A DNA stretch of 14,734 bases from Actinomycetes bacterium (GCA_021795135.1 JAJYPT010000024.1:1-14734); one strand, 5' to 3'; positions 6,769 through 14,223 are shown, counted from the stretch's first letter. Notes: generated by a model not told the origin, from the sequence alone. Numbers and translations: made by a program.

Positions 6769-9387
6769 TTAAAGCATTGAAGCTTCTACTGCATAAGAAG
6801 CGGCTACAACACCTCGAAATAGTTTATCTACTGCTGTTTGAGCATTTTTAGCTAGTTGAGCAGAAGAAGAAATTTGTGCCAACTGCTTTAGCAAGTCAAT
6901 AAGTTGTTTCATATTTCTAACAAAGTCCCCCGCTGATATTTCTTCTGTTGTTAACAAATCCGAAAGATCTTCACCTTTGGCCCAATGGAAAGCAACCGAC
7001 ATGAAGCCTGGATCTGGAAAACGGGTCAAAGCCAAAATATTTTTTTGCTCTATGTCTTGAACTTGTTTTGCTATTACAGATATCTTGTTCCACAAGTTGC
7101 TAAGTTCTTTATTGGGAAATTCATAGGGCTGTTCAGAATGAGAAGAACGCGATTCATAAGTAAACACAGAAATAATTGCAGCAAGGCTACAGGGCTCTAA
7201 TGACTCTAAAGCTAGATTTATCAGGCACTGAGAAATCAATAGATCAGATTCATGATAAATCTTACTGAGCTGTTCTCCTTGTTTTGTTAGTTCCCATTGA
7301 TTTAGATATCCATATATTTCTAAAATACCTATTACTCGGTCAAACTGTCGAGCCAAAGATTCGTTTGTAGAACGAATTTGTTTTTTTATTGCTTTATATT
7401 CATCTTGGAGTCTGTCATATTTCATAGCGGCTCTTAGATGCGCCCTCCATTTAGGACAGCGTTGAATAGGATGTTGAGAAATTCTGCTTTTTCGATGAGA
7501 GGTTTGCTTGAGTGGGGATAAAAATTTATCTTGGGTTTTTACCTCTATGGATCGAAGCTGACTGGCAATTTCTTCTATGGTATCTTTAGCATTTGGATCA
7601 TAGGGAAACTTCATTTTCATATGATCTACAACAACTAATTTATCAATAAAATCATTGACTTTTAAATTTGTCTTTTGAGCATCAGTTCCAACTACCAAAA
7701 GGCGCAATTGTGCTTTTTTACGTTTAGCAGTAGCAACAACTACTACCCGAGGATCTCTAAATAAACCCGGTATAAGTAATATGTCTCCAGGTTTGACAGC
7801 TTCAAAAGAAGCTTGGATTTGTTGTTTTGATCCATGAGGTTCAAGACCATAAGAAGGCTTTTTGTATAACTCTCTAAATTCATCAATATCGCCAAATTCG
7901 CATTGGGCTGCTTGTAAAGTAGCCTCCATGGTTTTAGATAACCTCTCCAGACGAGATTCTTGACGCACTATATCTGAATTTGAATGAAATTGAGCAAAAG
8001 AGAGATTCAAAAGATGATGAGCTTGATTTGAAGAATATTTTTTAACTAAATTTGCTGCCATATTGTAGGTGGGTTTAAAAGAAGAAGACAAAGCATAAGT
8101 TCTTTTTGAAGCCAAACTAGATATCTGGTCAAAACTTACAAAAGACGACCACAACACCACAGCATAACCAACCTTGTCTATACCCCTTCTTCCAGCCCTA
8201 CCCGTAAGTTGAGTGTATTCTCCTGGGGTTAGAAATTCATGTTGTTCACCATTGAATTTTGTTAATTTTTCAATAACTACCGAACGAGCAGGCATATTGA
8301 TTCCCAAAGATAAAGTTTCAGTAGCAAAAATAACTTTTATCAAAAACTTACTAAAACAAAATTCAACTATTTCTTTAAATGCTGGAACCATTCCTGCATG
8401 ATGAGGAGCAACTCCTACCTGAAGAGCTCTGAGAAATTTATCAAAACCTAAAACTTCTAAATCACCTTGGGAGAGATGACTTGTTTTAGCTTGGGCTACT
8501 TTTGTTATTTTTTCTTGCTCTTGAACACTGGTCAATACAGCTCCTTGATCCATATACCTCCAAGTAGCCTCATCACATCCAGACCTACTAAATATAAAAT
8601 AAATAGCTGGAAGCATGTTTTTTTTGGTCAAAGTCTCAATTACTTGAATACGATTGGGAGTATAAAGACGCATAGGATTTCTGCCCCTGCGGGAGCGATT
8701 ATCCAAATTGACATCTAGTTCTTTAGCTTGGGGATTTGGCTTAGAGTCAACAAAAGTAGGTAACAGATAAGGCTCAGGTAAGTGTTTGTCCCCAATCATA
8801 TACAAATTGTTTAGCTCTACTGGTCTGCGTTCTTCTATTATTGCAGTTGTAGCACCTCTTACTGTTTGTATCCATTCAGCAAACTCTTCCGCATTTGAGA
8901 CAGTTGCAGATAAACAGACCAAATCCACATTAGGATCTGAATGAATAATTATTTCTTCCCATACAGCCCCTCGATAAGGATTCTGCAAGTAATGGACCTC
9001 GTCTAAGACGACATATTTCAAGTTGTCTAAAGTTGACGAGTTGGCATAAATCATATTTCTTAAAATTTCTGTAGTCATAACAACTATAGAAGCTCCGGGA
9101 TTTATGGAATTATCCCCAGTTAGAAGTCCTACGTTTTTAGATCCATGTTGATTTATTAGTTCAAAATATTTTTGATTTGATAATGCTTTCAAAGGAGTAG
9201 TATAGAAAGACTTCTTACCTTCATTGATCCCTTTTGCAATGGCATAAGCGGCCACTGTAGTCTTGCCAGAGCCAGTAGGAGCAGCGACTAAAACTGAATG
9301 ACCTTCATCTATAGCGTCCATAGCTTTGAGTTGAAATTCATCAAGACGATAGCCAATTGATTTTTCAAAACTTTGTCTAACCGAAAT
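6769..9387 (-). CDS. helY: HelY-type Ski2-like DExH RNA helicase
   Basis: This large SF2 helicase resembles actinobacterial HelY and eukaryotic Mtr4/Ski2, ATP-driven enzymes that unwind structured RNA. Numbering from the first ATG (9321): Walker A APTGSGKT at 14-21, DEVH at 107-110, LSAT at 137-140, FSRSGCDEA near 244-252, ATETLSLGINMP (motif V) near 333-344, and QLTGRAGRRG (motif VI) at 371-380. The C-terminal part has the DSHCT-like helical region. That ATG is too late: the codons before it encode SIGYRLDEFQLKA, the Phe-Gln segment that normally opens this family. The frame is bounded by the tatC TGA at 9399-9397, and between them there is no ATG, GTG or TTG in frame. The best candidate is ATT at 9387-9385, with GAGG about seven bases upstream overlapping the tatC stop. 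This gives about 872 aa, near the 900 or so of mycobacterial HelY. Confidence 0.9.
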   Translation of the reverse strand: MSVRQSFEKSIGYRLDEFQLKAMDAIDEGHSVLVAAPTGSGKTTVAAYAIAKGINEGKKSFYTTPLKALSNQKYFELINQHGSKNVGLLTGDNSINPGASIVVMTTEILRNMIYANSSTLDNLKYVVLDEVHYLQNPYRGAVWEEIIIHSDPNVDLVCLSATVSNAEEFAEWIQTVRGATTAIIEERRPVELNNLYMIGDKHLPEPYLLPTFVDSKPNPQAKELDVNLDNRSRRGRNPMRLYTPNRIQVIETLTKKNMLPAIYFIFSRSGCDEATWRYMDQGAVLTSVQEQEKITKVAQAKTSHLSQGDLEVLGFDKFLRALQVGVAPHHAGMVPAFKEIVEFCFSKFLIKVIFATETLSLGINMPARSVVIEKLTKFNGEQHEFLTPGEYTQLTGRAGRRGIDKVGYAVVLWSSFVSFDQISSLASKRTYALSSSFKPTYNMAANLVKKYSSNQAHHLLNLSFAQFHSNSDIVRQESRLERLSKTMEATLQAAQCEFGDIDEFRELYKKPSYGLEPHGSKQQIQASFEAVKPGDILLIPGLFRDPRVVVVATAKRKKAQLRLLVVGTDAQKTNLKVNDFIDKLVVVDHMKMKFPYDPNAKDTIEEIASQLRSIEVKTQDKFLSPLKQTSHRKSRISQHPIQRCPKWRAHLRAAMKYDRLQDEYKAIKKQIRSTNESLARQFDRVIGILEIYGYLNQWELTKQGEQLSKIYHESDLLISQCLINLALESLEPCSLAAIISVFTYESRSSHSEQPYEFPNKELSNLWNKISVIAKQVQDIEQKNILALTRFPDPGFMSVAFHWAKGEDLSDLLTTEEISAGDFVRNMKQLIDLLKQLAQISSSAQLAKNAQTAVDKLFRGVVAASYAVEASML

Positions 9388-9396
9388 AACAAATCC

Positions 9397-10140
9397 TCAT
9401 TTTTTTAGTAGTTTTCCAATTATTATCGACATTTCATAAAAGATAACCATAGGAATACCCATTGCCAACATAGAAAAGGGATCGGAACTAGGAGTAATTA
9501 CAGCGGCAATGATTGTTATTATAAGTATTGCCCTTCTACGCCATTGTCTCAAACTCTTTGAAGTTACAACTCCAGAAATTTCTAAAAAAACCAACAAAAT
9601 TGGAAATTGAAAAGCCACACCAAAAGCAATAAACATAAAAATTATCAAGTGGAAATATTTTGAAGGAGAAAAAAGAGTAGTCAAAGAAGGACCACCAATA
9701 GAGGTAAGAAAAGCTAATGCATGAGGAAAAGAAATTACTGCTACAGCTCCTCCTAATGAAAATAACAAAATAGAAAAAATCACAAAAGGAATAGAATAAC
9801 GTTTTTCATTAGGATTCAAACCTGGAGTTATAAATCGCCATAGTTGCCAAAAAATTACTGGCGAAGCTAAAAATAAACCTGCCCATAGAGAAAGATTGAA
9901 CCTTATGCTAAGACCATCTAAAGGACCTGTTATATAAAGCTGGCAGTGATGAGGATCTACTTCACAAAGAGGTTTCAAGAATAAAGATAAAAGATTATTA
10001 TAAACACCAAAGGCCACAGCTGCCCCTGCTGCTATAGCAATCAAAGAAATAATTACTCTATGGCGCAGCTCTCCCAAGTGTTGGGTAAAGGTCATAGAAC
10101 TATCTAAATTATCTTTATTTTTTTTAGATTTTAAATTCAA
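9397..10140 (-). CDS. tatC: Sec-independent (twin-arginine) translocase subunit TatC
   Basis: TatC is the membrane receptor for twin-arginine signal peptides. The 247-aa frame fits the family, with six hydrophobic segments. The N-terminal signature FTQHLGELRHR carries Glu24. The first-loop region FWQLWRFITPGLNPNEKR carries the conserved Glu112. TPSSDPF near the C-terminus carries Asp220-Pro221. At FGVAFQFP the position usually held by a conserved Glu (E. coli Glu170) is Gln178. The start is uncertain: the longest frame starts with TTG at 10140, but an ATG 15 codons later gives MTFTQHLGELR, closer to typical TatC N-termini. Neither has a good Shine-Dalgarno. It lies 34 bases after tatA/B and directly before helY, the actinobacterial order. 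Confidence 0.95.
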   Translation of the reverse strand: MNLKSKKNKDNLDSSMTFTQHLGELRHRVIISLIAIAAGAAVAFGVYNNLLSLFLKPLCEVDPHHCQLYITGPLDGLSIRFNLSLWAGLFLASPVIFWQLWRFITPGLNPNEKRYSIPFVIFSILLFSLGGAVAVISFPHALAFLTSIGGPSLTTLFSPSKYFHLIIFMFIAFGVAFQFPILLVFLEISGVVTSKSLRQWRRRAILIITIIAAVITPSSDPFSMLAMGIPMVIFYEMSIIIGKLLKK

Positions 10141-10174
10141 AGTTATAAATTATTGCGAGAAAATATTTTCTAAT

Positions 10175-10615
10175 TTAATTTAAACTAGGATCTGTAGGAG
10201 AAATTGGTAAATAAATAGAATTTTTCATTTCTCTTTTGAGTGGTGCTGTTGATTCTAGATCAGAATCTTTCTTTTCTAAGTTTTGACCTTCAAAAGAATT
10301 CTTTTCCAATGGCTGTAAATGTTGATCTTTGGCTATAGGACTCTTTTCTCCTATAATGTCTAAAGGCTGAGGTACATATGACTCTGTAGACAAAAATTGG
10401 TTGTCTTGAGATAAGTTTGTAGATCCCAAATCTTTAGTATTGTAAGGATCGACAAAATTATTCCTTACTTCGGATTCAAGATTAGAAGTTATTTTTCTAA
10501 ACTCATTGATATACTTACCCGCTTGACGAGCAATCTCAGGCAAACGCTCTGGTCCAAAAACTATAAGGGCCACTACGAGTATAATAATTATCTTTTCTGG
10601 ATTTAAACTAAACAC
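10175..10615 (-). CDS. tatA: TatA/TatB family twin-arginine translocase protein
   Basis: This 146-aa protein has the TatA/B layout: one N-terminal membrane helix (about residues 8-20, EKIIIILVVALIV), the hinge FGPERLPE, then an amphipathic helix (IARQAGKYINEFRKITSNLE) and a long polar tail. TatA usually has an FG hinge and TatB a GP hinge; the sequence here, FGPERLPE, leans towards TatB, and no second TatA/B gene is visible nearby. It may be the TatB-like member of a three-part system or do both jobs; the tatA symbol follows locus order. The start is a GTG at 10615. An ATG two bases upstream (10617) is out of frame and gives only four codons. No clear Shine-Dalgarno. It forms a probable operon with tatC, helY and the ThyX-like gene behind the promoter at 10657-10684. 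Confidence 0.9.
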   Translation of the reverse strand: MFSLNPEKIIIILVVALIVFGPERLPEIARQAGKYINEFRKITSNLESEVRNNFVDPYNTKDLGSTNLSQDNQFLSTESYVPQPLDIIGEKSPIAKDQHLQPLEKNSFEGQNLEKKDSDLESTAPLKREMKNSIYLPISPTDPSLN

Positions 10616-10656
10616 ATCTGAATTTTAAGCTAAATTTTCAAATTTGGAAAATCACT

Positions 10657-10684
10657 AAGATACATTAAATAATTTTCAAGTCAA
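10657..10684 (-). promoter_or_regulatory. Probable promoter of the tat-helY operon
   Basis: On the minus strand TTGACT (10684-10679) is followed after 16 bases by TATCTT (10662-10657). It sits just after the stop of the 61-aa gene and about 40 bases before the tatA GTG. An ATTTTC/GAAAAT dyad lies in the short leader. Confidence 0.4.
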
Positions 10685-10686
10685 TT

Positions 10687-10872
10687 TCATCTAAGATCTT
10701 TAGGAGAAACTAGTTTTGGACGAGTCTTTACAGGAATCAAAACAGGCCTGAAAGAACCTAGGGGTCCTAAACTTGAAACAATTTCTCTAATAACTCCAGC
10801 TACTTTATCCAACACCTTAGCCTGCAAGGAACGTGGAATAAAGATTCCATCCAATGATTTAAATCCTTGCAT
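10687..10872 (-). CDS. Small hypothetical protein upstream of the tat operon
   Basis: This 61-aa soluble protein is not recognised. It begins MQGFKSLDGIFIPRSLQAKV and has one likely amphipathic helix (VLDKVAGVIREIVSSLG), then a Pro/Lys/Arg-rich tail ending SPKDLR. It is basic and has no cysteines and no clear membrane segment. The ATG at 10872 has AAAGG five bases upstream, and a promoter-like pair lies at 10914-10943, so it is likely translated. It is not Pup: it lacks the Gly-Gly-Glu/Gln end. It occupies the place where mycobacteria have pafC next to tatA. Confidence 0.6.
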   Translation of the reverse strand: MQGFKSLDGIFIPRSLQAKVLDKVAGVIREIVSSLGPLGSFRPVLIPVKTRPKLVSPKDLR

Positions 10873-10913
10873 ATATGCCTTTCTGGGTACTTTGAACTAT
10901 ATCAACTATTCTA

Positions 10914-10943
10914 ATAGTAAATTTCTACTTCTACCAACTGCAA
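10914..10943 (-). promoter_or_regulatory. Possible promoter of the 61-aa gene
   Basis: On the minus strand TTGCAG (10943-10938) and TACTAT (10919-10914) are 18 bases apart, about 40 bases upstream of the ATG at 10872. The match is fair but not strong. Confidence 0.3.
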
Positions 10944-10984
10944 AAAGTATTTAAATTAAAAGCTTTTATTTCAAACTCAGTTTT

Positions 10985-11341
10985 TCAATACAGTTCAGGT
11001 TTTTGTGATTTTTGATCAAACAATGCTACTTGTTGTTCCAGCCAGTTTTGTTTTTCTAATAAAAAATGAAATTGCAACAAATCATCATAGGTAACAACTG
11101 ATCCTATATGTGGTTCATAAATTTCTTCTGGAAGGTGCCAAACGAAAAGTTTTACTCCATAATTAATCAACATCCCAGCCACTTTATCAGTTGTTAGAAC
11201 TGAATTTATAACCGAGCAATTAGGACACACAAACGTATAAGAAAACTGAGATATATCTTGACATTTCAAAAGCCGAACGGTAGAACTTTTCAACTCTACA
11301 TCGTGCTTACATTCTTTACAATTAGCCTTGATGGTTCTCAT
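10985..11341 (-). CDS. Small zinc-ribbon protein of unknown function
   Basis: This 118-aa cytoplasmic protein begins MRTIKANCKECKHDVELK. Cys8-x2-Cys11 and Cys39-x2-Cys42 (FVCPNC) make a four-cysteine zinc ribbon; Cys27 is extra. The C-terminal half contains VKLFVWHLPEEIYEPHIG and then TYDDLLQFHFLLEKQNWLE, probably helical. Small proteins of this design occur in actinobacteria as far as I recall, with no assigned role. The open frame extends upstream to 11437, but the start chosen is the ATG at 11341, because AGGAG lies seven bases upstream and the extra 32 residues look non-conserved. It has a promoter-like pair at 11441-11468. About 110 bases separate it from the 61-aa gene. Confidence 0.7.
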   Translation of the reverse strand: MRTIKANCKECKHDVELKSSTVRLLKCQDISQFSYTFVCPNCSVINSVLTTDKVAGMLINYGVKLFVWHLPEEIYEPHIGSVVTYDDLLQFHFLLEKQNWLEQQVALFDQKSQKPELY

Positions 11342-11440
11342 CTTTTCTCCTGAGTATCTTTTTATTTCAATCGGAATAAAAATCTCAAAAGTTGAGTTTG
11401 AATCCATACAAATAAATTCAAATTTCATCCAAATCAAATT

Positions 11441-11468
11441 AGTATAATAAAACCTAATTGCTTTTAAA
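11441..11468 (-). promoter_or_regulatory. Possible promoter of the zinc-ribbon gene, overlapping an inverted repeat
   Basis: On the minus strand TTTAAA (11468-11463) and TATACT (11446-11441) are 16 bases apart. The -35 lies inside one arm of the 11460-11500 inverted repeat, so a protein bound to the repeat could block it. The leader to the ATG at 11341 is about 90 bases. The -35 is poor. Confidence 0.35.
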
Positions 11469-11500
11469 TGTTTTTGAAAAAACCAAAAACATTTAAAAGC
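11460..11500. repeat. 17-bp-arm inverted repeat between divergent genes
   Basis: Positions 11460-11476 (GCTTTTAAATGTTTTTG) are exactly complementary to 11484-11500, with a seven-base loop AAAAAAC. It lies upstream of both the minus-strand zinc-ribbon gene and the plus-strand MFS gene, so it is not an ordinary terminator of a visible gene. An operator, or a terminator blocking transcripts from either side, are the options. Confidence 0.7.
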
Positions 11501-11530
11501 TCAAAGTATAAGGTAAAAGAATTATCCAAC

Positions 11531-11560
11531 TTGTAAAATAGGTTCCCATTGTCTTATAAA
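11531..11560 (+). promoter_or_regulatory. Probable promoter of the MFS transporter gene
   Basis: TTGTAA (11531-11536) and TATAAA (11555-11560) are 18 bases apart (17 if TTATAA is taken). Transcription would start near 11567, leaving over 100 bases before the first in-frame ATG at 11680. This fits with translation starting upstream of that ATG. Confidence 0.5.
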
Positions 11561-11679
11561 ATTTATTTTTAAAAGCCCTTCATAGACTGTGGAAAAATAT
11601 TCTCAATTCAACTTCAAAACAAGGTTTTCAAAAAAGATCAAAAATCCAAATAGGAATTCTTACCCGTTCTAGAGCAGCC

Positions 11680-12921
11680 ATGAGTTCTGCTAGAGCTCTT
11701 GCGGGGGTAATTTTACCTATATATTTATCACTAATTGGTTTTAGCGCAACTCGTTTAGGTCTTTTGTTTATGGTAGTTGCAATAGTCTCAGCTTTTTTAT
11801 CAACATTGGTGGGGACTCTATCAGATCGAGTCGGGCGCAAAATATTTATGGTAATAATTCCTTGGTTTACCTCTATTTCTGCCTTGGCTTTAGCTTTTTC
11901 CGCTAATCCTATTTTAATATTCTTATTAGCTCCTTTAGGCTCATTAGGAAGAGGGTCTGGGGTAGGCATAGGAATGGTGGGTCCTTACCAACCAGCAGAA
12001 CAAGCCTTAACTGTAGAATCAGTTGCTCCTAGTGAACGCAATAAAGCATTTGGAAGACTTTTTTTTGCTTCTTCATTTGGAGCTCTTTTCGGAGGACTTT
12101 TAGCTTTGCTGATTCCCCATGCCCACCTAAGCAAATCACAAGTAATTTCTACATATCGCCCTGAATTTTTATTTATTGCTATTTTGGCGTTTTTGTCTGG
12201 AGCTATGGCTCTCAAACTTCAAGAACCAGCCAAACCTAAAACACCAAAATCTAAAACGCTAACTAAAAAAAGGCAAAGACATAAATTATCTAAACAAACT
12301 AAAGAATTGCTCAAAAAACTATGGCTAACAAATACTCTCAATGGAGTAGCTGTTGGTCTATTTGGTCCTTTTATTACTTATTGGTTTTATAAGCGCTATG
12401 GAGTAGGTCCAGCCCAAATTGGAATTCTATTTGCTTTAATTAATCTAGCGACAATGGGGGCTAGTCTGAGTGCCGCCAGAATAGCTCATAGCCTAGGAAC
12501 AGTGCGAGTAGTAACAGTAGCTAGAGTTATTCAAGGCTTGTTACTTATCCCTATGGTCTTATCTCCTTATTTTTGGTTAGCTGGGGTGATCTATCTTATA
12601 AGGACAATATCTCAGCGTATAGCCTTGCCTTTAAGGCAATCTTTTGTAACAGGAATAGCACCACCAGATGAAAGATCAACCCTAGCAGCTCTATCTAATC
12701 TTCCAGCCCAAGTAGCTTCTTCTATAACCCCTGGAATAGGAGGATACTTACTTGAATCTATTAGTTTGGATCTTCCATTTGAAATAGCTGGAGTTTTACA
12801 AATGATAAACGCTTTATCATTTTATGTGTTTTTCAAAAATACAAAAACTCCTGAAGAAGACTTAGACTCTGAAAAATTAAAAACACAAGAAATAAAATCT
12901 AATACTTTAGGAGAAACCTAA
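11680..12921 (+). CDS. Major facilitator superfamily transporter
   Basis: This 413-aa membrane protein has about 12 hydrophobic segments in two halves, with a basic cytoplasmic loop at about residues 190-220 (rich in Lys and Thr). The MFS motif A is clear between helices 2 and 3: GTLSDRVGRK at 45-54. Such proteins move small molecules by proton-coupled antiport or symport; drug or metabolite export is plausible but the substrate cannot be told. The first helix (ARALAGVILPIYLSLIGFSA) begins only a few residues after the ATG, and there is no Shine-Dalgarno before it. The open frame continues upstream (ILTRSRAAM and beyond) with no ATG, GTG or TTG back to at least 11572, so the true start may be a rare codon such as ATT. 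The gene ends overlapping the stop of the TPR gene by four bases, with no terminator between. Confidence 0.88.
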   Translation: MSSARALAGVILPIYLSLIGFSATRLGLLFMVVAIVSAFLSTLVGTLSDRVGRKIFMVIIPWFTSISALALAFSANPILIFLLAPLGSLGRGSGVGIGMVGPYQPAEQALTVESVAPSERNKAFGRLFFASSFGALFGGLLALLIPHAHLSKSQVISTYRPEFLFIAILAFLSGAMALKLQEPAKPKTPKSKTLTKKRQRHKLSKQTKELLKKLWLTNTLNGVAVGLFGPFITYWFYKRYGVGPAQIGILFALINLATMGASLSAARIAHSLGTVRVVTVARVIQGLLLIPMVLSPYFWLAGVIYLIRTISQRIALPLRQSFVTGIAPPDERSTLAALSNLPAQVASSITPGIGGYLLESISLDLPFEIAGVLQMINALSFYVFFKNTKTPEEDLDSEKLKTQEIKSNTLGET

Positions 12922-13892
12922 AGGCTATCTACACGTTGTTTCGCGTCAAAAAACATTGGATCTTTATCTAGTATTTTTAAAAAAGTTTCTCTGGCTCGTA
13001 TGGGATCTCCCGATCTTTCATATAAATCAGCCAAAACATACCACAGTCTAAGATGATAAGGTCGAAAACGTTTTATTGATTTAGATGCTTTTTCTAATAA
13101 TTCTACAGCGCTTTTCAAATCCCCTTGTTCAGCTCTTGCTGCAGCAGTTACTAAACGCCCCTCCAAAATAACCTCTGCAGAAGGAGAAGTTTCTTTAAGT
13201 TCGACCCATAATTCTTCTACTTTTTCATAATTACCAATAGCTCTATAAGAATCTGCTATAACAGGAAATTGATCAAAAGATCCTGTAGCTTCAGAAAATG
13301 CTTCCAACTCTTTAATAGCTAGTTTCCATCGACCCATTCTATATAAAGTAAGTCCATTTAACTCTTTTACTGTCAAAGACCGAGGAAGCCTACGAGTAAG
13401 TTCTTTTAAGATTTTAAGAGATTCTTGATATCTATCATGATCATAAGCATCTACTGCTTCAGCTAGCTTTCTTTTTATAGCATTGGCATCTTTTGGTAAG
13501 ACCTCGTTTTTTATTTCTTGAACTACATCATCAGGTAGCTTATAAGAAGGTCTTTTACTTGCAGAAGACTTTTTCTTTCGGACAACCTCTTTATTTTGAT
13601 ACACACGAACTATTTGATCTTTGGGCTCTTCAAAAACAGGTTTAGTAAATTCTTGATCATAGGTACGAGGATTTTGACTGGGACCAAATTTAGCAACTAT
13701 AGCCCCTTTACGTGCCACACTACCCCATCCCTTCCTCTTTGTTATAGAAGAGGTATCCTGGGAAGAGCTGAGTAAAGAATCGTTGTCTTTACGAGAAGTT
13801 TTCTGATATGAAGATTTTACATTGGATGAAGATTTTATATTGGATCTAGGTTTATCACCAGATCGAGGTTTTGGACGTTCTTTCGGATTCAT
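12918..13892 (-). CDS. TPR-repeat protein with a basic disordered N-terminus
   Basis: The 324-aa protein has two parts. Residues 1 to about 130 are Ser/Lys/Arg-rich and low-complexity, with a KGWGSVARKGA segment. From about 135 to the end it is helical with tetratricopeptide-like repeats, for example AVDAYDHDRYQESLKILKEL, LNGLTLYRMGRWKLAIKELE, VIADSYRAIGNYEKVEELW and YVLADLYERSGDPIRARETF. TPR arrays are protein-binding scaffolds; the partner is unknown. No signal peptide or membrane segment is seen, so it is cytoplasmic. The ATG at 13892 has only a weak AAGG about 15 bases upstream. Its TAG (12920-12918) overlaps the TAA of the convergent MFS gene. Confidence 0.85.
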   Translation of the reverse strand: MNPKERPKPRSGDKPRSNIKSSSNVKSSYQKTSRKDNDSLLSSSQDTSSITKRKGWGSVARKGAIVAKFGPSQNPRTYDQEFTKPVFEEPKDQIVRVYQNKEVVRKKKSSASKRPSYKLPDDVVQEIKNEVLPKDANAIKRKLAEAVDAYDHDRYQESLKILKELTRRLPRSLTVKELNGLTLYRMGRWKLAIKELEAFSEATGSFDQFPVIADSYRAIGNYEKVEELWVELKETSPSAEVILEGRLVTAAARAEQGDLKSAVELLEKASKSIKRFRPYHLRLWYVLADLYERSGDPIRARETFLKILDKDPMFFDAKQRVDSL

Positions 13893-13991
13893 TATAAATC
13901 TAGCCTACCTTACAAACCACCTTCAAAACCCAACTTCATATTCAGAAAGACAATAATATTTTTTATCTGGTATTAAACGTGTAGTTAAAAA

Positions 13992-14029
13992 GTCAAAATT
14001 AAAATGAGAGTTCTCATTTTAATTTTGAC
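13992..14029 (-). terminator. 18-bp hairpin followed by Ts
   Basis: Positions 13992-14009 pair perfectly with 14012-14029, with a two-base GT spacer. On the minus strand the stem is followed by CTTTTTAA, giving an intrinsic-terminator form, although the stem itself is AT-rich. It lies 75 bases after the stop of the 39-aa gene at 14104-14223 and before the TPR gene, so it probably ends the short transcript. Confidence 0.65.
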
Positions 14030-14103
14030 CACAAAACACTAATTGGATAACTTAGTGGTACCAAGATTTTGGTTCAAGAACTACTAGCACCTAAAACAAA
14101 AAA

Positions 14104-14223
14104 CTAAACTCTAGAATTACGTTCTCTGGTTGATTGTTTCTTAGTGATAACGAAGGCAAAAAAACCTACAACTACAAACACTACTATCGCCATCAAAACA
14201 ATGTCTGTAACTGTCCAATTCAT
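14104..14223 (-). CDS. Small single-pass membrane protein (39 aa)
   Basis: An ATG at 14223 opens a 39-codon frame ending TAG at 14106-14104. The protein begins MNWTVTDIVLMAIVVFVVVG and continues FFAFVITKK, one long membrane helix (about residues 8-26), then a short polar basic tail (KKQSTRERNSRV), placing the C-terminus in the cytoplasm by the positive-inside rule. The evidence that it is real is the strong AGGAG six bases upstream of the ATG, the clean hydrophobic profile and a terminator downstream. It is not recognised as any known family. It lies directly downstream of the rRNA operon in the same direction but beyond the rRNA terminator. Confidence 0.7.
   Translation of the reverse strand: MNWTVTDIVLMAIVVFVVVGFFAFVITKKQSTRERNSRV

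Noticed and set aside
10687..10872. Pup (prokaryotic ubiquitin-like protein) because of its size and place near tat
   Set aside because: It does not end in Gly-Gly-Glu/Gln and is basic, not acidic.
11341..11437. Longer N-terminus for the zinc-ribbon protein
   Set aside because: The extra 32 residues are not domain-like, and the ATG at 11341 has a strong AGGAG. The upstream starts lack one.
11628..11969. Minus-strand frame opposite the MFS start
   Set aside because: It is antisense to the MFS gene, with low-complexity content and no start signals.
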